Positions 23,772 to 32,596 of a stretch of 64,000 nucleotides of DNA are shown piece by piece; the stretch's first letter is position 1; every line of letters begins with the position of its first letter. A model generated the notes under the pieces. It searched no databases, had not been told where the DNA came from, and was given only the letters and a program-made list of their open reading frames with translations. A program made the position numbers and the translations under genes. Source of the stretch: Phycisphaera sp. (lineage in GTDB: Bacteria; Planctomycetota; Phycisphaerae; Phycisphaerales; Zrk34); the NCBI GenBank assembly GCA_016125285.1, contig WGMA01000010.1, forward strand, positions 1 through 64,000, read 5' to 3'.

Positions 23772-23966
23772 ATGCAAGTCCCACGCTCCGTCAACCTGAT
23801 TTACACCGCGATGATCTCCGTCGGCGTGCTGATGTACGTCATCGGCGACCTGCTCGCCATCGAACACGTCCGCGCCATGGGCATCATCACCACCGCCCTG
23901 TTCCTCGTCGTCGCCGGCATCGTCGGCTACGCCATCGCCCGCGAAACCGAAGGCCACGACGCGTGA
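23772..23966 (+). CDS. Small membrane protein with two helices, function unknown
   Basis: The protein has 64 residues with hydrophobic segments at about 10-30 (YTAMISVGVLMYVIGDLL) and 36-57 (GIITTALFLVVAGIVGYAIA). A good ribosome binding site (GAGGAG, AATGAGGAGATCGCC) precedes the ATG, which supports that it is real. It is divergent from the GNAT gene and convergent with the SDR gene. I recognise no family. Confidence 0.65.
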   Translation: MQVPRSVNLIYTAMISVGVLMYVIGDLLAIEHVRAMGIITTALFLVVAGIVGYAIARETEGHDA

Positions 23967-24007
23967 TCCCCGCCTCGCGACGCTTCACCCCGACATCTCC
24001 GCAGCGC

Positions 24008-24709
24008 TTACTTCGGCGGCCTGCCCAGCGGGCGGATCTCCACCCGGCTGATCAGCGTACCCGACGGTGTGTCGATCGCCGCAGCGATCGCGTCGCCGAC
24101 CTCCTCCGGCTTCACCTTCCACCCGTGATCCGCGGCGGGGTCGTGTCGGTGCGACGCCGTGTCGACGCTGCCGGGGAACACCGTCGTGACCTTCACGCCG
24201 TGGTCGCGCACCTCCTGCATCAGCGACTCGCTGAACCCCGTCACCGCGTACTTCGACGCCGCGTATCCCGATCCACCGGGCAGCGGGAAATAGCCGCTGA
24301 TCGAGCTGACGTTGACGATGTGGCCGGACCTCTGCGCGATCATCGTCGGCAGCACGGCCCGGCACGCGTAGAACGGCCCGTTGACGTTCGTCTCGATCAT
24401 CGCGTGCCAGTCGTCCAGCGAGATCTCCATCGCGGGCTGACGCGTCACGATCCCCGCGTTGTTGACCAACGCATCGACGCCGCCGAGTTGTTCGATGAGC
24501 GACGCGATCGCCGCGGCCGTCGAGCCGTGGTCACGCAGGTCACCGGTCGCGCACACCGCGACGCCGCCGCTCGACTCGATCTCGGTTTTGACCTCGTCCA
24601 GCAGGTTCGCCGACCGCGCCATCAGGCCGACATGATGCCCGTGCCGCGCCAGCGCTGTGGCGATCCCGCGTCCGATCCCGCGCGACGCGCCGGTGATGAT
24701 GACTTTCAC
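24008..24709 (-). CDS. Short-chain dehydrogenase/reductase
   Basis: This 233-residue Rossmann protein starts at GTG 24709 with GGGAGGA seven bases upstream. It shows the NAD(P) motif TGASRGIGRGIA, NNAG in ALVNNAGIVTRQP, the catalytic Ser in IVNVSSISGYFPL and Tyr-x-x-x-Lys in SGYAASKYAVTGF. All residues of a classical SDR are in place. An Arg after the glycine motif and ARSAN at strand 2 suggest NADP preference. The substrate is unknown. The start overlaps the stop of the upstream membrane-protein gene (GTGA), so the two are translationally coupled. Confidence 0.9.
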   Translation of the reverse strand: MKVIITGASRGIGRGIATALARHGHHVGLMARSANLLDEVKTEIESSGGVAVCATGDLRDHGSTAAAIASLIEQLGGVDALVNNAGIVTRQPAMEISLDDWHAMIETNVNGPFYACRAVLPTMIAQRSGHIVNVSSISGYFPLPGGSGYAASKYAVTGFSESLMQEVRDHGVKVTTVFPGSVDTASHRHDPAADHGWKVKPEEVGDAIAAAIDTPSGTLISRVEIRPLGRPPK

Positions 24710-25605
24710 GCCAAGTCCTCCCGTACCGCGTCGCCCCCCGCGTCCGCCGCGTCGGCTTCGGCGACGGCCGACTCCGGCTGCGCCGGCTTGGCCGCGCCGC
24801 GCGACATCTGCCACCACACCAGCAGCACCAGCGGCAGGCCGCCGTTGGGCAGGCGGATGAGCGTCTCGTGGGTCCAGCTGAACCCGTAGGCGGTCATGCG
24901 ACTGAGCGCCGTCGCGAATCCCCACACCGCCATGTACGCGGCGATCGTCCGCCAGCGGAACGCCAGCAACATGCCCGCGACGAGGATGTCGATTGCGCCG
25001 ATCACACGCATCGCCTGGTGGGCAGCGTTCTCAGAAATCGCCATGCCGATGCGCTCGCCGGTGTTGACGATCAGCGGCACGAACTCGGGGTTCAGCTTGA
25101 ACGCCTCGGCGCCGTGCCCGATGAACGTCGCGGCGGCGCCGATGCGGAGCATCCACTCGAACGCCTTCGCCTGCCCGTCGAGCCGCTCGCGCGCCACCTC
25201 ACCACGGACCAGCAGCATGGTCATCGCCAGCGGCGCGACGTACCGCGCCGCGTCCGCGAGCGGCGTCAGCCGGGCGAAGTCTCCGCCCTTGTTGAATTTC
25301 AGCACCGCCGCCACAAAGAACCACAGCCCCGCCATGTACAGCGCCGGCTTGTTCGGCCGCATCGCGATCGCCACCGCGACCAGCATCAGCACCGTGCCCG
25401 CGGCGCGCGTCGTCGTCTCCACGCTCACGCCGCCCCACATCAGCCACATCAGCGGAGCCGCCATCGCGCCCCCGTCGCGCGCGTGCCACGCCGCCACCGC
25501 GCCGCCGACACACATCCACGACACGATGAACTGCATGCACAGCGTCACCGCACGCGAGGTGCGGGCGTCGGCGATCAGCGTCGGCCTCGGAGTTTCTTCG
25601 CTCAT
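24706..25605 (-). CDS. Multi-pass membrane protein (DoxX-like), function unknown
   Basis: The protein has 299 residues, starts at MSEETPRPTLIADARTSRAV and has about eight hydrophobic segments, among them FIVSWMCVGGAVAAWHA, AAGTVLMLVAVAIAM, GLWFFVAAVLKFNKGGD and VIGAIDILVAGMLLAFRW. FEWMLRIGAAATFIGHGAEA resembles DoxX/quinol-oxidase-like membrane proteins. The C-terminal 35 residues are soluble and acidic. It is coupled to the downstream SDR gene by a 4-base overlap, so the two probably serve one reaction. No cofactor residues are clear. Confidence 0.6.
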   Translation of the reverse strand: MSEETPRPTLIADARTSRAVTLCMQFIVSWMCVGGAVAAWHARDGGAMAAPLMWLMWGGVSVETTTRAAGTVLMLVAVAIAMRPNKPALYMAGLWFFVAAVLKFNKGGDFARLTPLADAARYVAPLAMTMLLVRGEVARERLDGQAKAFEWMLRIGAAATFIGHGAEAFKLNPEFVPLIVNTGERIGMAISENAAHQAMRVIGAIDILVAGMLLAFRWRTIAAYMAVWGFATALSRMTAYGFSWTHETLIRLPNGGLPLVLLVWWQMSRGAAKPAQPESAVAEADAADAGGDAVREDLA

Positions 25606-25618
25606 CCAATCGCTCCGT

Positions 25619-25719
25619 GTGGCACTGACAAGCGAGTCCGCGAGCTTGTCAGTGGAGTTGTGCGCCGTGCCGCCCTTCGCCACTGACAAGCTCCGCGTTG
25701 CTCCGCTTGTCAGTGCCAC
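25619..25719. repeat. Pair of hairpins sharing the arm CACTGACAAGC
   Basis: CACTGACAAGC at 25623-25633 pairs with GCTTGTCAGTG at 25644-25654. The same 11-base arms recur at 25681-25691 and 25705-25715. Arms are identical between the two units while loops differ, so a second fold pairing the outermost arms is also possible. The array lies between tatD and the DoxX-like gene, both on the minus strand. Confidence 0.75.
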
Positions 25720-25732
25720 CGCAAACCCGACT

Positions 25733-26509
25733 TCACGTCGGCAAGTGGAAGAACCGCTCGGCGTTCGCGTCGACCCGCTCGACGAACGCGCCCGCCGACT
25801 CGCCGTACAACTCCGCGAGGAACCGCGCCGTCGCCGTCACGTAGCGCGGCTCGTTCGGCCGGACCTTGCGGTGCGGCTCCGGCGACAGGTACGGCGAGTC
25901 CGTTTCGATCATCACGCGATCCAGCGGCACCAGCTTAGCCGACTCGCGCACCTCCGGCGCGTTCTTGTACGTCACGATCCCCGTGAAGCTGATCATCGCC
26001 CCGAGGTCCAGCACCTTGCGGCACTCGTCCGGCCCCTCGGTCATGCAGTGGAACACGAACCGCTCGCCCGGCAGCCCCGACCCGCGGATGATCGCCAGCG
26101 TGTCGTCCACCGCCTTGCGGCAGTGAATGATGATCGGCTTCTTGAGGTTCGTGTACCGCACCACCTCGAGCTGCGCGTTGAACCACCGGTGCTGCACGTC
26201 GCGCGGCGGGTCGTCGTAATGGTAGTCCACACCCATCTCGCCGAACGCCACACACTTCTCGTGACCCGCGATCTCGCCGATGCGCGGCAGCTCGCTGTTG
26301 TCCAGGTTCGCCGAGTAGTGCGGGTGCACGCCGACGGTGAAGTACACGTTGTCGTGCGCCTCGGCGATCGCGCGGGCGTTGACCGCGTCGTTGGGCGTCG
26401 TGCCGACGGTGATCATGCGGTCGACCCCGTCGGCGCGCGCGGCGGCGAGCACCTCGTCGAGCCGCGACGAGAGCTGCGGAAACGTCAGATGGCAGTGCGT
26501 GTCGATCAT
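25733..26509 (-). CDS. tatD: TatD-family metal-dependent deoxyribonuclease
   Basis: The start MIDTHCHLTFPQLSSRLDEV supplies the first two metal-binding His residues. The Glu of FGEMGVDYHYDD, His in IIIHCRKAVDD, His in FVFHCMTEG and the late Asp in MIETDSPYLSPEPHRKV complete the set. Length (258) is typical. TatD proteins are Mg-dependent 3'-5' exonucleases on single-stranded DNA and are involved in oxidative DNA damage repair. The frame continues upstream to 26587, but the family begins at the chosen ATG. Despite the name it has no link to the Tat translocase genes here. Confidence 0.9.
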   Translation of the reverse strand: MIDTHCHLTFPQLSSRLDEVLAAARADGVDRMITVGTTPNDAVNARAIAEAHDNVYFTVGVHPHYSANLDNSELPRIGEIAGHEKCVAFGEMGVDYHYDDPPRDVQHRWFNAQLEVVRYTNLKKPIIIHCRKAVDDTLAIIRGSGLPGERFVFHCMTEGPDECRKVLDLGAMISFTGIVTYKNAPEVRESAKLVPLDRVMIETDSPYLSPEPHRKVRPNEPRYVTATARFLAELYGESAGAFVERVDANAERFFHLPT

Positions 26510-26666
26510 GGAGTGCGGATTGTGAGGGACGAACGCAACGAACACAACCGGGATCGATTTCGGCAACCGCCGCAATAGGTTTGCCATCGGCGGGAACGAC
26601 GGTGGGTGTAGAATCGAACCGGACGGCGAAGGCCGGTCTCACCGCCATGCACTAAGGAGACACACG

Positions 26667-27023
26667 ATGACAATCGACCCGGGCAACCTCGTGTTTGTGG
26701 GATTCAACAGCCATGTGGTCGCTTTGGACCGCGACAGTGGCAAGATCGCCTGGGACTGGTCCGCGCCGCATGGCTCCGGATACGTCTCGCTGCTCCTGAT
26801 CGACGACCGGCACCTGATCGCGTCGGTCAACGGTTACACCTACTGCCTTGATCCGTGCAGCGGAGGGCAGGTCTGGTACAACGGGCTGTCGGGCATGGGC
26901 ATGGGCGTGACGTCGATCGTCGCGGTCGACAGGAAGAATCCGCACGACTCGCTGGTCGCCTCGGCGCAGGCTACCGCGGCGAACGCATCGGCGGCGGGCA
27001 CAGCGGGCGCGGCTGGGTCATGA
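26667..27023 (+). CDS. Short PQQ-like propeller-blade protein
   Basis: This 118-residue protein holds two PQQ-type blades: VFVGFNSHVVALDRDSGKIA with AWDWSAP, and IASVNGYTYCLDPCSGGQVW followed by YNG. The C-terminal 25 residues are Ala/Gly/Ser-rich. AAGGAG precedes the ATG with good spacing. A propeller needs six to eight blades, so this must be a fragment, a homo-oligomer subunit or a module that completes another protein. No signal peptide is seen, unlike most family members. Confidence 0.6.
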   Translation: MTIDPGNLVFVGFNSHVVALDRDSGKIAWDWSAPHGSGYVSLLLIDDRHLIASVNGYTYCLDPCSGGQVWYNGLSGMGMGVTSIVAVDRKNPHDSLVASAQATAANASAAGTAGAAGS

Positions 27024-27039
27024 CGATCGCGGCGGTGAC

Positions 27040-28080
27040 TCAAACGCGTTCGAGCTTGATCGGGTACGTGTTGCCCGACGCGAACTGGGCCACGTAGATG
27101 CTGTGCTCGTTGTCGACGACCAGGTCGTGGGGATGGATGAACGTGTCGGTGCTGTGCGACATTTTCCGCAGCTTGCCGTTGTCGTCGTACGCCGGGGCCG
27201 ACCCCGCGACGTTGGACAGCACGCGCATCTCCGCGTCGAGCACAGACACGAAGCCGTGGCTGTCGTGATCCTTCGGCCAGTTGTCCGCCAGGTGCGCCAC
27301 GTAGTACCGCCCGTCGTGCAGGCGGATCTGTCGCGGGTTGCCGCCGGGCATGTCGAACTGCGCGAGCTTGTCGCCGTCGAGCGACAGACGCAGCATGTAC
27401 TGCTGGTCGGACATCGCGATCAGCAGCGTCGGGTCGGCCGGGTCGCGCAGATCAGTCATGCCGCCGTGCGGGCCCCAGTGCACGATGCCGCCCTCTTTGC
27501 CGCCGAGCGTTTTGACGAGCTTGCCGCTCGCGTCGTACCGCATGATGTAGTCGCGGCCATACCCGTCGAGCACGAAGAAGTCCCCGCCGGGCAGGTGCAG
27601 CGTCCACGACGGGCGGTACTGGTCGGCCTTGTCGTACTTGCCGGTGTCGCTCGGCCAGCCCCACTCCGCCAGCACCTCGCCGTCGAGCGTCGTCTTTAGC
27701 ACGCGGTGCGTCTTGAGGCACGTCATGTACAGCACCTGCCGCCCGCCCTCGGTCACGATCGACAGCCCGTGCGCCCCCGGCAGCGTCGTGCCCCACTTGT
27801 GCACGAGCTTGCCCGCCTTGTCGTAGACGATCACGTTGTTGGCCGTGTGATCCGTCAGCAGGATCACGTGCCCCTCCGCGTCGCACACGATGCCGTGGCA
27901 GTTGTTCACTGGTGTCTTGGCGTCGAGCACGCCCCACCCGGGCACGACGCGGTATTTGAAATCGCCCTGGCCGAGCACCTGCGGCTCGGCGCCACGCGCC
28001 CGCACGTAGGGAAATCCCACGACCGACGCCGCGGCCGTGGCGACCGATGCCTGCATGAATTTGCGTCGCGAACTGTGCAT
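27040..28080 (-). CDS. Tat-exported NHL-type beta-propeller protein
   Basis: The start MHSSRRKFMQASVATAAASV has a twin-arginine signal. The 346-residue protein then has NHL/6-bladed repeats: NCHGIVCDAEGHVILLTDHT with NVIVYDKAGKLVHKWG, WTLHLPGGDFFVLDGYGRDY, and IHPHDLVVDNEHSIYVAQFA. The repeated YD-x-x-GK-LV-x-x-WG edge is clear. Such exported proteins may bind or hydrolyse ligands (peptidyl-glycine lyase and SMP-30 folds are similar), but no metal set can be singled out. The Tat signal ties it to the tatA genes of this window. Confidence 0.7.
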   Translation of the reverse strand: MHSSRRKFMQASVATAAASVVGFPYVRARGAEPQVLGQGDFKYRVVPGWGVLDAKTPVNNCHGIVCDAEGHVILLTDHTANNVIVYDKAGKLVHKWGTTLPGAHGLSIVTEGGRQVLYMTCLKTHRVLKTTLDGEVLAEWGWPSDTGKYDKADQYRPSWTLHLPGGDFFVLDGYGRDYIMRYDASGKLVKTLGGKEGGIVHWGPHGGMTDLRDPADPTLLIAMSDQQYMLRLSLDGDKLAQFDMPGGNPRQIRLHDGRYYVAHLADNWPKDHDSHGFVSVLDAEMRVLSNVAGSAPAYDDNGKLRKMSHSTDTFIHPHDLVVDNEHSIYVAQFASGNTYPIKLERV

Positions 28081-28208
28081 GACGTGTGCCTCCGCAAGGG
28101 TGCGTACCGGACAGGATATCATGCCCGACCGCACCCGGCCGCGCGGTGTGCTTTGCAAATCTGGTCAGGACCACGGCTGATTCCGCCGCGACACGCAGAG
28201 AGATTCAC

Positions 28209-29396
28209 ATGGGTACACACACGCAATCGTTGACTGCCACGGCGCTGGCCGCGCTGCTCACCATTTCCTCCGTCATCGCCCGCGCGGCGGACGTGCCGGA
28301 GGAGTTCATCAAGGCCGGCGAGGCTCGACGTGCCGAGATCCCGCTCGGCGGCGACTTCAAGCCGGACCCGAAACAGCCGGTGTTCGTCGCCGTCGGCCAC
28401 GGCGCACGGATCCTGCTGTCGCGCGACGACGGCAAGACCTGGACGCAGGTGTTCTTCGGCTACCCCGGCGCGGACCACGGCGGGTGGGCGACGAACTGCG
28501 TGGCCTACGCCGGCGGCGTCTTCGTTGTGCCCGTCGGGTGGACGCAGCCCACCAGCTACCTCGCCTCCGAGGACGGCGTGCACTGGCGACACCTCACCGA
28601 CGGTAAGACCGTGTTCGACCGGCGCAGCAACGACCCGAGGCTGATGCCCACCGCGCTGTCGATGGCCGGTGGCCACGGCGTGTTCGTCGCCAGCGGGTAC
28701 ATGGACTTCACCGCCACGCCCGACCTCGGCCACACCTGGACGAAGGTCTCGCTGTGGGGCGTCGACAAGAACGACCCGCGCGGCCGCAAGCTCGTCACCC
28801 ACCACATCCACACCGTCTACTGCGGCGACGCGTCCGGCCGATTCCTCGCACTGGGCAACGACCGCAGCAAGGAGAACACGAAATTCGGCAACCTCTTCGC
28901 CAGCGATGACCTCGGCCAGACCTGGACGTGGATCGAGCCGAAGGGCCTCGACACGCTGCACGACTACGAGGCGATGATTTGCAATGGCAAGGTCGTCGTC
29001 ATCACCGACGCGGCCGGCGCCAACGCGTACCGCTCGCTCGACTTCGGCAACACGTGGGAAGGCCCGTTCGAGACCGGCGCGACGGGGCGGCCCACGCTGA
29101 GCCTCGTGGGCGACGAGTTCTGGGTGGTCGGCAAGACGTCGCGCGCCAGCGCTGACGGTGTCACGTGGCGCGATCTGCCCGCGGGGATGCCAAGCGGCAA
29201 GATCGTCGCGTCGGAGTCGGGCGCGCTGATCAACATCAACCGCGGCCGCATGTCGATCATGCGCAGCGGCGACCGCGGCGCGACGTGGCAGGAGGTGTTC
29301 ACCTACGAGCCGCCCGAGACCGAGTTCATCCACGGCGGCCAGGGCCTGCGCGACGCGGCGTTCGGCTACATCACCGCCACGCCCGTCGCACGCTGA
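28209..29396 (+). CDS. Exported sialidase-fold (BNR/Asp-box) protein
   Basis: A signal peptide ends near residue 27 (VIARA/ADV). The body repeats Asp-box motifs S-x-D-x-G-x-T-W: LLSRDDGKTWTQVF, TPDLGHTWTKVS, ASDDLGQTWTWIE, SLDFGNTWEGP and RSGDRGATWQEVF. Length is 395, and six blades are likely. Asp-boxes mark sialidases and many other propellers; the catalytic Arg triad of sialidases is not evident, so the function is open. The start ATG at 28209 has AGAGAG upstream. Confidence 0.7.
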   Translation: MGTHTQSLTATALAALLTISSVIARAADVPEEFIKAGEARRAEIPLGGDFKPDPKQPVFVAVGHGARILLSRDDGKTWTQVFFGYPGADHGGWATNCVAYAGGVFVVPVGWTQPTSYLASEDGVHWRHLTDGKTVFDRRSNDPRLMPTALSMAGGHGVFVASGYMDFTATPDLGHTWTKVSLWGVDKNDPRGRKLVTHHIHTVYCGDASGRFLALGNDRSKENTKFGNLFASDDLGQTWTWIEPKGLDTLHDYEAMICNGKVVVITDAAGANAYRSLDFGNTWEGPFETGATGRPTLSLVGDEFWVVGKTSRASADGVTWRDLPAGMPSGKIVASESGALININRGRMSIMRSGDRGATWQEVFTYEPPETEFIHGGQGLRDAAFGYITATPVAR

Positions 29397-29472
29397 ACCA
29401 CCCGGGCCCGGACGGTAGGCGTGCGACCCCCCCACGCTGCAACCGAGCCGAATCACGCCGGTATCAGAGGTT

Positions 29473-30849
29473 ATGAGAACATTTTCGATCCGCTATCGGT
29501 CTGCGATGACAACTTTCCGCCGCCTTTCCCTCGTCCTCGCGACGCTTCTCGTCGCGGCGGGACCTGGTCGCGCCGACGAGCCGGCCCAGGCCGCGGCGCC
29601 CAAGTCGTATCAGCGGGTTACGCAGGTGAGCGACACGGCGTCCAGGCTCGACATCGCGCTGCGTCGCTTTGAGGCCGCGGACGGCAAGGGGCCGGCCATC
29701 TGGCTCGCCGCCGTCACCCACGTTGGCGACGCCGCGTACTTCAAGCAATTGCAGCAGTTCCTTAACGCTCAGGCGCTGGTGCTCTACGAGGGCGTGGGCG
29801 CACCGGCCTTCGTGGACAGCACCCCGGCCGACGACGCGACCCGCGCCGACCGGACGCGCGACGCCGTCGCGTTCACCGCGGGCGTGCTCGCCGACTATCA
29901 CGCGAACAAGGCGGCGTATCCCGAGTCGCTGGACGCGCTGCGGGCGTACACCGTCGAGGCGCACCCACGCGCCGCGCGATGGCTCGGCCGGGCGGTGGTC
30001 GACGGCTGGGGCAACGGCCTGGAGTACACGCACAACGCTGACGGGTTCACGCTGCTGTCGCGCGGGTCGGACGGCAAGCCGGGCGGCGAAGGCGCCGCGG
30101 CCGACATCACCGCCGACGACGTGAAGGCGATCGACCTGGCCGGCAACGAGCAGCCCGGCCTGCAGACCTCCCTGGCGACGGCGCTGGGCCTCGTGTTCCA
30201 GCTCGACGCCATCAACTACGACCAGCCCAACTTCCGCCCGTGCGACATGACGATCCGCCAGCTCCGGCAGGCGATGGGCGGCGGAGGCGACGGCAACGCC
30301 CCGCGCGAGGATCAGGCCGACGGCGGCGGCATCGTCGTCGAGCCGAACAACGCCGGGGCCGAAGACGACGGCGGCCGTCAGCTCAGGCAACTGCTCAAGA
30401 CGCTGGACGGCGGATCGATGGCCTCGCGCATGCTGGGCGTGGCGTCGCGTCTGCTCGCAGCCAATCCGAAACTCCAGTCGCTGGCGAAGCTGATGCTGAT
30501 CGACATGCTCGGCTCGCTCGAAGGCGACATCGCGTCGAACGCCGCGCTGCCCAAAAGCATGCAGCAGCTCATGAAGACACTCGTCCACGACCGCAATGAG
30601 ATCGTGATGCAGGGCCTCAAGAGCGCGGCGGCCGGTCCGGACGCGCCCAAGAGCATCGCGGTGTTCTACGGGGCCGGTCACATGATCGATCTGGAAAGCC
30701 GCCTGGTCAGCGAGATGGGCTACAAGCCGGTCGAGGACAAGTGGCTGTCCGCGTTCTCCGCCGACGCCGCGGACACCGGCATGGACCCGCGCCAGGTCGA
30801 AGCGGTCCGCAACCTGATCCGCCAGCAGATGCGTCTGATGAGCAGGTGA
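29473..30849 (+). CDS. Exported TraB/GumN-family protein with a pseudopilin (T2SS-G)-like insertion
   Basis: The TraB part is split. About 60-115 holds IWLAAVTHVGDAAYFKQLQQ and ALVLYEGVGAP, with the conserved His and Glu. About 228-445 holds ALGLVFQLDAINYDQPNFRP, VHDRNEIVMQGLKSAA, VFYGAGHMIDLESRLVSEMG. Between them, at about 128-215, lie ADYHANKAAYPESLDALRAY, VVDGWGNGLEYTHNADGFTL and RGSDGKPGGEGAAADI, which match the C-terminal part of GspG pseudopilins, including the WGN and GxDGxxGGEGxxADI calcium-loop pattern. TraB proteins are putative proteases. A signal peptide is seen if translation starts at the ATG at 29506. The chimera is unusual. Confidence 0.7.
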   Translation: MRTFSIRYRSAMTTFRRLSLVLATLLVAAGPGRADEPAQAAAPKSYQRVTQVSDTASRLDIALRRFEAADGKGPAIWLAAVTHVGDAAYFKQLQQFLNAQALVLYEGVGAPAFVDSTPADDATRADRTRDAVAFTAGVLADYHANKAAYPESLDALRAYTVEAHPRAARWLGRAVVDGWGNGLEYTHNADGFTLLSRGSDGKPGGEGAAADITADDVKAIDLAGNEQPGLQTSLATALGLVFQLDAINYDQPNFRPCDMTIRQLRQAMGGGGDGNAPREDQADGGGIVVEPNNAGAEDDGGRQLRQLLKTLDGGSMASRMLGVASRLLAANPKLQSLAKLMLIDMLGSLEGDIASNAALPKSMQQLMKTLVHDRNEIVMQGLKSAAAGPDAPKSIAVFYGAGHMIDLESRLVSEMGYKPVEDKWLSAFSADAADTGMDPRQVEAVRNLIRQQMRLMSR

Positions 30850-30854
30850 CGCCA

Positions 30855-30878
30855 GCGGGATTGCAACGCCGATCCTGC
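30855..30878. repeat. Hairpin just after a stop codon (9-bp arms, loop CAACGC)
   Basis: GCGGGATTG at 30855-30863 faces CGATCCTGC at 30870-30878 with the loop CAACGC. The stem has mismatches. The same loop and a very similar stem occur at 33816-33839, also just downstream of a stop codon. Confidence 0.55.
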
Positions 30879-30909
30879 GCGTCGCAGTCCGCTCAGGTCC
30901 CGCCGCGCG

Positions 30910-32367
30910 TCACCTTTCGTGCTCGTCCTTGTGCTCGTCCTCGTGCGGCGTCATCGGCGTCAGCGGGATGACTTCGTCGAACGCCGGGGGCACCTCACCG
31001 CCGACGCGTCGGGTGTAGACGCCGCCGTCGTCGACACCGTTCTCCGAAACGCTGTAAACGACGACGCCTTCAGCGTCCGAGCGGTAACGCATCGTCTCGC
31101 CGGTCCACGGATCCATCAGCGGCGCGACGGCGAAGTCGGGCGACACGGCGGCGAGCGTCGCGGGCCAGTCGCCGCGAGCAAGGTGATAGCGTTTCACCGC
31201 CACCGCGGCCTGCGCCAATCGCAGGTCCATCCGCGCACGCATGTCCGAACGGATCGCGTGAAGCACCGGCGTCATCATCAGGTCCGACACCACACGCAGC
31301 GAACCGTCCCGCTCACGCTCCACCTCGGCGTTCACCCGCTTCACCTCGGCCATGCGTCGCGGCTCGGACAGGTCGAGCACCGCCAGATACCGCCGCATCG
31401 TCGCAAGGTAATGCGCCTCGTCCCGCGCCATCACGCCCGACACGCGGAGCAGCCGGTACGCACTGAACACCGACGGCTCGCTGCCGAGGGCCCATTTCGG
31501 ATCGGCGAACATCGCCACGACGATCGCCCGCTCGGCGATGATCGCGCGGCGCATCATTCGATCGTTGCCGGCGTCGTCGAAGCAGCCGCCCAGACGCCGC
31601 AACTGTTCCTCGTTCAGCTCCGCGTAACCGGCGATCTGCGAACCGATCATCCCGATCGTGTGCTGCACGCTGAGCCGCGCCTCGAGGGCGCGCTCCGACG
31701 TCTCGTTCTCCAGCGACCGCGCCACCGCCGCGAAGTCCTCGAAGGCCCCGATCGCCGGCTCCATCTCGCCGCGCGCCACGAAGTAGACGATCCGCCAGCC
31801 CAACACCTCCACCGCCGTGGCCGCGACCTTCGTCACCGCCTCGTCGCCGCGCTCGAGCGGGCCCTTTGTCAGGTCGAAGGGGTAGCGGCAGTACGTCAGC
31901 CCCGCCGCCTCGTGCAGCTTCGCCGCGGCGTCGGCGTTCAGCTCGACGTAGCGGCGGATCGCCTCGAGCGCGTCGGCGTTGAGTGTCTGCTTCGGCGCGT
32001 ACAGCACGTCGACGAACAGCGGCAGGCCGCGGGTAACGACCGGGTCTTCCACGCTGGCGTACGGCACGGCCCGCGCCACGGCGTCGCGATAAACGTCCGC
32101 GGCGTTGGCGCCGTCGATCGGCATGTCGCCGCGCCACGTCTGCAACTCGGCGAGCGTGGCCGGCTCGCCCGCCGCGCGGATCGCGCCGATCTCCTGCGCC
32201 GCCACGCTCGCCCCCCACCACCGCCACACGCCGAACGCCGCGACCGCGACAATCACCAACGCGGCGATGAACCTCACCCACCGCCGCCGCGGCCGCGCAG
32301 CGTCAGACCGCCCCGCCGCGCTCGTGGCGGACGCCGACTCCGTTTCATCCTGTGATGCGTGGGTCAC
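30910..32367 (-). CDS. Single-helix membrane protein with exported domain, function unknown
   Basis: The protein has 485 residues. After about 30 polar residues comes a membrane helix (FIAALVIVAVAAFGVWRWWG). The outer part is alpha-helical, with long stretches such as RALEARLSVQHTIGMIGSQI and RAIIAERAIVVAMFADPKWA. The last 90 residues include RYHLARGDWPATLAAVSPD-like and DPWTGETMRYRSDAEGVVVY followed by SVSENGVDDGG, again like the tail of a GspG pseudopilin. Planctomycetes carry many such proteins, mostly uncharacterised. It ends in an acidic His-rich tail. It converges on the TraB-family gene. Confidence 0.6.
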   Translation of the reverse strand: MTHASQDETESASATSAAGRSDAARPRRRWVRFIAALVIVAVAAFGVWRWWGASVAAQEIGAIRAAGEPATLAELQTWRGDMPIDGANAADVYRDAVARAVPYASVEDPVVTRGLPLFVDVLYAPKQTLNADALEAIRRYVELNADAAAKLHEAAGLTYCRYPFDLTKGPLERGDEAVTKVAATAVEVLGWRIVYFVARGEMEPAIGAFEDFAAVARSLENETSERALEARLSVQHTIGMIGSQIAGYAELNEEQLRRLGGCFDDAGNDRMMRRAIIAERAIVVAMFADPKWALGSEPSVFSAYRLLRVSGVMARDEAHYLATMRRYLAVLDLSEPRRMAEVKRVNAEVERERDGSLRVVSDLMMTPVLHAIRSDMRARMDLRLAQAAVAVKRYHLARGDWPATLAAVSPDFAVAPLMDPWTGETMRYRSDAEGVVVYSVSENGVDDGGVYTRRVGGEVPPAFDEVIPLTPMTPHEDEHKDEHER

Positions 32368-32596
32368 GTCGACAACACCCCTTGCCCGGTTCGCCCCGCA
32401 TTATAGTCCCCTTTGGAACCCCGCCGGGCAAACGAAGCCTGCCCCGACGCTCCCCCTTGGCGGATTGTGATGCCGAATCGATCCGACGCACAAATCGGCT
32501 CGCACTTTGCAACGATTTGCGATCCGGGAGGCCGCGTTCGTCGCCGAATAGAGCTAAGATGACATCATCCCCGAACGGGCACGGGAGGCAGCGACG

